Positions 6,663 to 11,424 of a DNA stretch of 11,424 nt are shown here, in pieces. How positions within the stretch are numbered: the first letter of the stretch is position 1; every line of letters begins with the position of its first letter. The translations under genes were made by a program, and so were the position numbers. The notes under the pieces were generated by a model that saw only the letters and a list, made by a program, of their open reading frames with translations, did not search any database and had not been told where the DNA came from. Origin of the DNA: Patescibacteria group bacterium (GTDB taxonomy: Bacteria > Patescibacteriota > Microgenomatia > Daviesbacterales > UBA10151); NCBI GenBank assembly GCA_018817205.1, contig JAHIUE010000002.1, positions 1-11,424 on the forward strand. Direction: 5' to 3'.

Positions 6663-7370
6663 ATGGTAAAAACAGATACACCTCTTATTAACCTGCAGGG
6701 GGTTGTAAAAAAATACCCGATCGGAATAGATGATTTCTATCAGGCGCTGAATGGGGTAGATGCAAGTGTTGACGAAGGAGAATTTGTAGCAATTATGGGA
6801 CCTTCAGGAAGCGGCAAATCAACTCTTATGCACATAATGGGAGCACTGGATACTCCCACCCAAGGCAAACAATTTTTCAAGGGTAAAGATATTGCCAGTT
6901 ACAGCGAAGACCAGCTGGCAGAAATTAGAAATAAGGAAATTGGTTTTGTATTTCAGTTTTTTAATTTACTCCCCAGGGTAACCGTATTTAAAAACGTTGA
7001 GCGCCCAATGCTTTATGGGGGAATTCCGGCAAATGAGCGCAAAAAACGCGTCATGGATGCACTATCGATTGTCAATATTGCCGATAAGGCGGAAAATCTA
7101 TCTAATCACATATCAGGAGGCCAAATACAAAGAGTTGCAATAGCAAGAGCCCTGATAATGGACCCCTCAATTATACTTGCCGATGAACCAACAGGGAATC
7201 TGGATACCAAGACTGCTCATGAAATTATGAACATATTAACCGGCCTTAATAATAAAGGCAGAACTATCGTAATTATCACTCATGAGGAGGATATTGCAAA
7301 CTTTGCAAAAAGAAAAATAAAAATCGTAGACGGCAAAATCGTGTCAGATACCAAAAACAATAAAAATTAA
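6663..7370 (+). CDS. ABC transporter ATPase, MacB/LolD type
   Basis: Cytoplasmic nucleotide-binding subunit, 235 residues. It contains Walker A GPSGSGKST (46-54), a Q-loop VFQFFNLLPR (Q98), the signature SGGQIQRVAIARAL (from 151; the usual leading Leu is Ile), Walker B IILADEPTGNLD (D174, E175) and the H-loop ITHEED (H207). The FQ-FNLLP Q-loop and PTGNLD are typical of the MacB/LolD/FtsE branch that energises FtsX-fold permeases. I chose the ATG at 6663, which lies 1 base after the adaptor stop. A TTG at 6651 in the same frame would overlap the adaptor by 11 bases and add MDSS, which is less convincing. The permease gene follows 2 bases after the stop. There is no Shine-Dalgarno motif, so translational coupling is likely. 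Confidence 0.95.
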   Translation: MVKTDTPLINLQGVVKKYPIGIDDFYQALNGVDASVDEGEFVAIMGPSGSGKSTLMHIMGALDTPTQGKQFFKGKDIASYSEDQLAEIRNKEIGFVFQFFNLLPRVTVFKNVERPMLYGGIPANERKKRVMDALSIVNIADKAENLSNHISGGQIQRVAIARALIMDPSIILADEPTGNLDTKTAHEIMNILTGLNNKGRTIVIITHEEDIANFAKRKIKIVDGKIVSDTKNNKN

Positions 7371-7372
7371 TT

Positions 7373-8578
7373 ATGGAACTGAAGGAAATTTTACAATCGG
7401 CAATACAAGCATTAAGAATTAATGCTCTCAGATCGTCTTTGACTATGCTGGGTATAATCATCGGTATTACTGCCGTAATTCTTATTTCATCTGTTGGGCA
7501 GGGGGCTGTTGCCTTTATTTCAAATGAGTTAACATCATTCGGCACTAATTTTTTCTCGATTAATCCCGGAAGTAATTTTGTCAGCGCCATGACTGGCGGA
7601 GGAGAGCCAATAACAATTTCCGACATTGAAGCAATTGAAGATGCCAATATCCCAAACATTGAAAATATTGCCCCATTTTCTTATACCAACAAACTTGTTT
7701 CTGCTAATGATGAATCTGTCAGGGTTAGCGTATACGGATTGACACCGGAGGCTCAAGTATTACTTAAGCCCAATCTTATTTATGGAGAATTTTTAACGGA
7801 AGAAGATAAAAACAGTCGGATGGTGGTTCTCGGTTCAGACGTGGTGGAAGAGTTGTTTGGTGAAAATACGGATCCTGTTGGAGAATCTGTAAAGATTGAT
7901 GATGTCCGGTTTACGGTAATTGGAGTTTCAAAAAGCGGCGGGACTTTATTTGGCAGCTTTTTTAACACGGCAATAAACATTCCGCTTGAAGTATTTCAAA
8001 ATGAGATAACCGGTGTTGATGAAATTGCCGAGATTGATATCAGCGTTTACAATACCGATCTTCTTAATGAAACCATGAATGAAGTTGAGTTGGTTTTAAG
8101 AGACCATCGAAATATAGCTGATGATGAAGAATCTGATTTTGCCCTGTCCAGCTTTGAAGCTGCCCTTCAAACATTCGGAAAAATCACTACTCTGCTTACT
8201 GTTTTTATAGCCGGTATTTCTGCAATATCGCTTCTGGTCGGAGGCATAGGTGTTATGAATATTATGCTTGTGTCGGTTACTGAGAGAACAAAAGAGATTG
8301 GTTTGTTGAAGGCGATTGGAGCAAAACGGAAAGACATCTTGAGCCAGTTTTTAATTGAATCGGCAGTGATGACTACGATTGGCGGAATAATCGGTATTTT
8401 ATTAGGAGTAGGGGGTACATTTTTAATTGCCGTTATTGCAAAAATTCCTTTTATTGTAAGCGTCCCTTGGATACTTTTGGCAGTTGGCATATCTACATTA
8501 GTTGGGTTTGTATTTGGTATATACCCGGCAAGGAAAGCAGCTGATTTGCAGCCAATAGATGCCCTGCGCTATGAGTAA
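7373..8578 (+). CDS. MacB/FtsX-family ABC transporter permease
   Basis: Membrane subunit of the exporter, 401 residues. One helix near the N-terminus (about 22-44, within SSLTMLGIIIGITAVILI) is followed by an extracytoplasmic MacB-PCD-like domain (about 45-270, with a characteristic GGGEPITISDIEAIE stretch and VVLGSDVVEELFG). Three more helices lie at about 272-299, 326-356 and 362-386. The FtsX-domain hallmarks are intact: GGIGVMNIMLVSVTERTKEI (290-309), the coupling segment GLLKAIGAKRKDIL and the terminal FGIYPARKAADLQPIDALRYE-like end. The topology is that of MacB, but the ATPase is a separate gene, as in Gram-positive and archaeal relatives. Together with the adaptor and ATPase it makes a complete three-gene export module, probably moving peptides, lipids or small molecules across the cell envelope. 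Confidence 0.95.
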   Translation: MELKEILQSAIQALRINALRSSLTMLGIIIGITAVILISSVGQGAVAFISNELTSFGTNFFSINPGSNFVSAMTGGGEPITISDIEAIEDANIPNIENIAPFSYTNKLVSANDESVRVSVYGLTPEAQVLLKPNLIYGEFLTEEDKNSRMVVLGSDVVEELFGENTDPVGESVKIDDVRFTVIGVSKSGGTLFGSFFNTAINIPLEVFQNEITGVDEIAEIDISVYNTDLLNETMNEVELVLRDHRNIADDEESDFALSSFEAALQTFGKITTLLTVFIAGISAISLLVGGIGVMNIMLVSVTERTKEIGLLKAIGAKRKDILSQFLIESAVMTTIGGIIGILLGVGGTFLIAVIAKIPFIVSVPWILLAVGISTLVGFVFGIYPARKAADLQPIDALRYE

Positions 8579-8593
8579 ACAAATATGTCTTTA

Positions 8594-8649
8594 AAATGTG
8601 GGATAGTCGGGACACAATCAAACAATCTGAGGCTATTTTTATCCCATTT
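8594..8649. repeat. Long-loop inverted repeat behind the permease gene
   Basis: AAAT (8594-8597) plus GGGATA (8600-8605) can pair with TATCCCATTT (8640-8649), giving a 10-base stem with a 2-base bulge and a 34-base loop. It starts 15 bases after the permease stop. A weak transcription end, a processing site or the relic of an element end are all possible. The stem is only moderately stable and has no T-run after it. Confidence 0.25.
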
Positions 8650-8790
8650 GTGCTTAAATTCAGACTGCCAAAACTAAGAAAAAGCAGAATAATTTCCCAA
8701 AGAGATGAGATGGGTAGAATAATCCATTCAAAGCCCTTACTACTTAAACATTCATATCATAGAAAATTTAGAAAGGGTGTTGTAATATGA
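8596..8790 (+). CDS. Doubtful 64-residue ORF containing the LRKSRI...IIHSKP element
   Basis: An ATG at 8596 opens a 64-codon, strongly basic frame (with HSYHRKFRKG at 52-61) that ends in TGA overlapping the ATG of the next gene (ATGA, 8787-8790). I recognise no family. Residues 27-47 match a second copy at 10693-10754 with mostly synonymous differences, so at least that part was once selected as protein. Whether this copy is still a gene is unclear: there is no Shine-Dalgarno motif and only a poor -10 (TATGTC, 8584-8589), and a long-loop inverted repeat covers the first codons. It may be the tail of a larger, decayed gene. Confidence 0.3.
   Translation: MWDSRDTIKQSEAIFIPFVLKFRLPKLRKSRIISQRDEMGRIIHSKPLLLKHSYHRKFRKGVVI
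8674..8736 (+). repeat. Dispersed coding-like repeat, copy 1
   Basis: This 63-base stretch encodes LRKSRIISQRDEMGRIIHSKP in an open frame. It aligns with 10693-10754 at about 47 of 63 columns (hand alignment), with one single-base gap. Fourteen of 21 aligned codons encode the same residue, and six of those codons differ synonymously (CTA/TTA, AGC/AGT, ATA/ATT, ATC/ATT, AAG/AAA, CCC/CCA). Confidence 0.6.
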
Positions 8791-9689
8791 GAGTAATGCC
8801 CCAAAAATTGCAAAGTGGATTTACGATAAAATTTGATGGACAATTAAATCAGGTAGATGTTAATACTTTAATTTCTTCGTTGATGAGTACTTCTGCCGTT
8901 CTCCAAGAAATTAACAAAGAGCTTGCTCCAACAAACAAGATTGATATAAAAATTGTTGCCCTTTCCAAAGGGAGCTTCGATATAAAGTATGTAATTGATA
9001 CAATTGCGCCTTTGCTTCCATTGCTAGCCTCAATTTCTCCTAAAGATACTCTTGAAAATGCCAAACTAATAATTGAAATTCTCGCTCAGTTATTACATTT
9101 GAAAAAGATTTTTAAAGAAAGCGAGCCAACTGAAGTAACACAATTAAAAAATGGAAAAGTACAAATAGGAACAAATAGTGGGAATATAACCGTATATCAA
9201 CCTACTTACAACATATATAGCCGTAATCAAATTGCAAACGATGCTCTAAGCAAAGGTTTCGAAGCACTTCAAAATGAACCTAGTATTGAGGAATTATCGT
9301 TATTGGATCCTAATGGAGGCGTACTTTTTGATGCTAAAAGAGATGATTTTACAGGAATGGCTTCAAGAAGAAATATACTTTTTGGGAAAACAAGAGAAGA
9401 AGTAGATGAAGATGCGCAGCTTTTTATATTTAAACTAGTCTTCGAATCTAATTATAAATGGGAATTTTATTACAAAGGGAATAAAATCTCGGCTGTAATA
9501 CAAGATGAAGATTTTTATAATCTGATTGAATCTGGAGAAAAGTTTGCTAAGGGGGATATATTAGTAGCAAAATTAAAAATAAATCAAATTTTCGAACCCT
9601 CGGTAGATACTTTTGTAAATGAATCCTACGAATTGCTTGAAGTGAAAGAACACATTCCAAGAGCGGAGCAGCAAAAGTTAAAAGTTTAA
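8787..9689 (+). CDS. Conserved-looking hypothetical protein, three-part architecture, function unknown
   Basis: A soluble-looking protein of 300 residues. Residues 11-70 look alpha/beta: a strand FTIKFDGQLN, a helix VNTLISSLMSTSAVLQEINK, then strands IDIKIVALSKGSFDIKYVI. A hydrophobic helical part (72-110, with APLLPLLASI and LIIEILAQLLHL) follows, too broken for a clear membrane span. Next is a strand segment around GNITVYQ (132-138) leading into a helix NQIANDALSKGFEAL. The last ~110 residues (180-290) are beta-rich, with alternating charged and hydrophobic residues. This layout resembles uncharacterised proteins I recall from accessory and mobile loci, but I cannot name the family with certainty. 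GAAAGGG (8771-8777) sits 9 bases before the ATG, one of the few ribosome-site-like motifs here. Base composition is more AT-rich than upstream. The CAP-domain gene starts 17 bases after its stop, suggesting co-transcription. Confidence 0.75.
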   Translation: MRVMPQKLQSGFTIKFDGQLNQVDVNTLISSLMSTSAVLQEINKELAPTNKIDIKIVALSKGSFDIKYVIDTIAPLLPLLASISPKDTLENAKLIIEILAQLLHLKKIFKESEPTEVTQLKNGKVQIGTNSGNITVYQPTYNIYSRNQIANDALSKGFEALQNEPSIEELSLLDPNGGVLFDAKRDDFTGMASRRNILFGKTREEVDEDAQLFIFKLVFESNYKWEFYYKGNKISAVIQDEDFYNLIESGEKFAKGDILVAKLKINQIFEPSVDTFVNESYELLEVKEHIPRAEQQKLKV

Positions 9690-9692
9690 GGC

Positions 9693-9698
9693 CATAAT
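9693..9698 (+). promoter_or_regulatory. Possible -10 box before the CAP-domain gene
   Basis: CATAAT (5 of 6 bases of the -10 consensus) lies 8 bases before the ATG at 9707, the same position as other suspected leaderless starts in this window. I find no good -35 box at 16-18 bases, so this is weak and the gene may simply be read through from upstream. Confidence 0.2.
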
Positions 9699-9706
9699 GG
9701 AATTGA

Positions 9707-10696
9707 ATGAAAAAATCTCCACGAAATATTCCTAAAAAAGCTTTTTTTATAACTTGGTTAGTAACAATAGGATTATTCTTCTCCGGAATAGCCTTATTTG
9801 GTACTGTAGACAAAATGTCTACCCCTTTAGCAATCCTAATCCTTACTGATGTTTTAATTGGAATTCTTGCGTTTTTATTAATGGTTATCTCAATAGTTTT
9901 AGATTTAATTAAGAAAAGAAACCGAGTAAGTAGATCAAAAATTATTTGGTTGATCATATCAGCTATGGTTGCATTAGTCTTTTTGCGAGGTCAATGGAGT
10001 AATAATTCTGTCTCGAATCTACTGCCTCTTCCCACTCCAATTTCTACTCTCTCATCTCTTCCCACTCCAATCCCCACACCCTCCCCAGAAGAAATTAGAC
10101 AAGAGATTATCTCTTTAGTTAATGCAGAGAGAATTAGAAATGGGTTGAACCCATTAAAAGAGAATGGCTTACTTGATAAGTCGGCAGAGTTGAAGGCTAA
10201 TGATATGTTTGAAAGAGCCTATTGGTCTCATAACTCTCCTGCTGGTGTTGAGACTTGGGTGTTTTTTAAAAAAGTAGGTTATCTCTATACCGAAGCAGGA
10301 GAAAATTTAGCGAAAAATTTTTATAATACAAATAGTGTTTTTAATAGCTGGATGTATAGTCCTACCCATAAAGCGAATATTTTAAAGAGCGTATACGAAG
10401 AAACCGGAGTAGGAGTAATTTATCCTACAACAGATAGTTATTTATTCAATAGAGGCAGTTTAGTTGTGGTTCAACATTTTGGAACTCAAAGGAGGGCGTA
10501 CACTGGTAGTTCGGCTAATCAAATACCTTCAAGAACTGGGAATATAATAAAGTACCATGACTGGTGCAATAATAAAGGTATAAGCGTATACCAAAATGAA
10601 ATCATAGTTAAAAAATCTTCGGATGGTAACACTTATGGAATGACAAAGGATGATTGGGAGTGTTACGAAACTGCTCTCAAGAATAGGCAAAATTAA
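9707..10696 (+). CDS. Membrane-anchored CAP/SCP-domain protein
   Basis: Of 329 residues, the first 95 hold three membrane helices (about 12-31, 41-66 and 80-95). The basic loop KKRNRVSRSK (69-78) places the rest outside the cell. A Pro/Thr/Ser linker (107-127, two LPTPI units) leads to a CAP (SCP/PR-1-like) domain at about 128-260. Its family landmarks are LVNAERIRNGL (137-147), YWSHNSP (H175), AGENLAK (E199), W215 and SPTHKANIL (H221), and VVVQHFG (H257). Two His and a Glu are the usual cavity residues. Bacterial CAP proteins are extracellular, with no single known activity; proposed roles include binding or protease-like action. A ~50-residue tail (278-329) has two Cys (C287, C319) and resembles a separate small domain I cannot name. 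The gene ends inside the first bases of repeat copy 2. Its AT-rich composition matches the gene before it. Confidence 0.88.
   Translation: MKKSPRNIPKKAFFITWLVTIGLFFSGIALFGTVDKMSTPLAILILTDVLIGILAFLLMVISIVLDLIKKRNRVSRSKIIWLIISAMVALVFLRGQWSNNSVSNLLPLPTPISTLSSLPTPIPTPSPEEIRQEIISLVNAERIRNGLNPLKENGLLDKSAELKANDMFERAYWSHNSPAGVETWVFFKKVGYLYTEAGENLAKNFYNTNSVFNSWMYSPTHKANILKSVYEETGVGVIYPTTDSYLFNRGSLVVVQHFGTQRRAYTGSSANQIPSRTGNIIKYHDWCNNKGISVYQNEIIVKKSSDGNTYGMTKDDWECYETALKNRQN
10026..10071 (+). repeat. Short direct repeat in the CAP protein linker
   Basis: CTCTTCCCACTCCAAT occurs at 10026-10041 and again at 10056-10071, a perfect 16-base direct repeat with a 30-base period. It encodes the two LPTPI units of the Pro-rich linker and lies in a ~65-base pyrimidine-rich tract. 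A perfect match suggests a recent internal duplication, and slippage could change the linker length. Confidence 0.7.
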
Positions 10697-10754
10697 GAAA
10701 AAGTAGAATTTTTTTAAAAGGGATGTGGCGGGTAAAATAATTCATTCAAAACCA
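10693..10754 (+). pseudogene. Dispersed coding-like repeat, copy 2, frameshifted remnant
   Basis: This stretch overlaps the stop codon of the CAP-domain gene. Reading TTA from 10693 gives LRKSRI followed by FLK. After a 1-base deletion near 10720 the match continues in the next frame as D-V-A-GKIIHSKP (10722-10754). Against copy 1 most differences in matching codons are synonymous, so this looks like a broken copy of a once-translated sequence. Neither frame continues: the first hits TAA at 10738 and the second ends in TGA at 10773. Confidence 0.5.
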
Positions 10755-10785
10755 TCTGTTTCCAGATTATTATGAAAGATTCAAT

Positions 10786-10814
10786 TTTATTTCTATTCCT
10801 TAAATAGGTATAAT
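10786..10814 (+). promoter_or_regulatory. Candidate promoter for the 3'-terminal gene
   Basis: A perfect TATAAT (10809-10814) lies 8 bases before the ATG at 10823. A weak -35, TTTATT (10786-10791), is 17 bases upstream. The distance again suggests a leaderless or nearly leaderless mRNA. Confidence 0.45.
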
Positions 10815-10822
10815 CAGCCTGT

Positions 10823-11424
10823 ATGCCTAAAGATAAAAACGGAGTTTCGGTTAAGGCCGTACTTCAAGGCCTAGGTTCTCTTGGGCCAGCCGCAATAACC
10901 CTTATAACAACTAATGCTTGGTGGGGTTATGCCTTTGCTTCGGCATACTCTTTATATGCAGTTGTAATGCATCTTCAACAGGAGAAAATTAACGAGATTG
11001 CACAATATATTAAAGATAATCCGGCAGCTTTTAGGCAGGAAATTGTAAAAAGTAAGGAATTTCAAGATGGTTTTTTGATCTTTCTTGAGGATTACCTTAG
11101 GATGCGTACTTTGAAAAAAAGAGAAGTGTTAAAACAGATTCTTCTCGGTTTTACAGTTACTGCGGATAAGGATGTTTTTGATCTGGAAAGGATGGATTCT
11201 CGTTTAGAACAAATGTCTTTGAATACTTTTGAGTTTTTGATTTTTTTTCAGAAAGAAATACGTCCCAAAATAGAGAGTGACTTACAACAGCAGAGACAAG
11301 ATATGCTAATAGATTTCACTGATCGTAGTGTAGAATGGCATCATGATATGGCGCTGCTTAAAATGTCTATCTGGGAGCCTATATCTGAGTGGTTGCATAG
11401 AAATTATAATCCAAGCAGTGAGAA
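10823..11424 (+). CDS. Membrane/helical protein of unknown function, 3'-truncated by the window edge
   Basis: An ATG at 10823 opens a frame that stays open for 200 codons to the window end. The N-terminus (about 12-50) is hydrophobic and Gly/Ala/aromatic-rich (GLGSLGPAAITLITTNAWW, then AFASAYSLYAVVMHL), probably one or two membrane helices. The rest is charged and almost wholly helical, with blocks such as DNPAAFRQEIVKSKEFQDGF (65-84), LKKREVLKQILLGF (97-110) and FDLERMDSRLEQMS (119-132). I recall the general shape, a short membrane anchor followed by a helical bundle, from many hypothetical proteins in accessory regions, but I cannot assign a family. It follows repeat copy 2 and has its own TATAAT box 8 bases before the start, so it is probably a transcription unit separate from the CAP-domain gene. 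Confidence 0.75.
   Translation, partial: MPKDKNGVSVKAVLQGLGSLGPAAITLITTNAWWGYAFASAYSLYAVVMHLQQEKINEIAQYIKDNPAAFRQEIVKSKEFQDGFLIFLEDYLRMRTLKKREVLKQILLGFTVTADKDVFDLERMDSRLEQMSLNTFEFLIFFQKEIRPKIESDLQQQRQDMLIDFTDRSVEWHHDMALLKMSIWEPISEWLHRNYNPSSE

Noticed and set aside
9547..9957. A 136-codon minus-strand frame across the junction of the unknown gene and the CAP gene.
   Set aside because: It lies antisense to two well-supported genes, has no domain features, and reads as a complement shadow of AT-rich coding DNA.
8579..11424. CRISPR array, tRNA attachment site, transposase or integrase that would explain the accessory block.
   Set aside because: I found no regular repeat-spacer pattern, no tRNA-like fold and no recombinase motif. 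The two repeat copies are too diverged to be attachment-site duplications of a recent insertion.

Overview
The window reads as chromosomal DNA from a small-genome bacterium without an obvious outer membrane. A member of the Candidate Phyla Radiation (Patescibacteria, Microgenomates-like) is the best guess. The reasons are AT-rich DNA (roughly 60% AT by eye), tightly packed genes with overlaps or gaps of a few bases, almost no Shine-Dalgarno motifs, -10 boxes sitting 6-8 bases in front of start codons, and MacAB-type export genes with no TolC-like partner in view. This placement is inference; no rRNA or other marker gene is present. The standard bacterial code fits: all full-length genes stay open without in-frame TGA.

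Bases 1-3642 hold a three-gene plus-strand operon with junctions of -8 and +3 bases. It encodes a 5'-truncated class I SAM methyltransferase, a membrane-anchored alkaline-phosphatase/sulfatase-fold enzyme and a membrane-anchored class A beta-lactamase-like serine hydrolase. Two of the three act outside the membrane, so a role in surface glycan or cell-wall modification is plausible.

Bases 3643-5393 hold three genes that each seem to have their own promoter. They are an Ala/Gly-rich protein built from 22-residue repeats, a small single-pass membrane protein on the minus strand, and a stomatin-like SPFH (slipin) protein divergent from it. Bases 5394-8578 form a complete ABC-export operon: a MacA-like adaptor, a MacB/LolD-type ATPase and an FtsX/MacB-type permease. 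It sits behind a promoter overlapped by a perfect 8+8 base inverted repeat, a candidate operator.

Bases 8579-11424 look like an accessory region. Two related ~62-base stretches (8674-8736 and 10693-10754) flank a two-gene cassette: an unrecognised 300-residue protein and a three-helix membrane protein with an extracellular CAP/SCP domain. The stretches differ at mostly synonymous positions and one carries a 1-base deletion, so they look like remnants of one protein-coding sequence. A further unrecognised membrane/helical protein starts at 10823 and runs off the window. There are no tRNA, rRNA, CRISPR, transposase or integrase genes. The longest stretch without a confident gene is 8579-8786.
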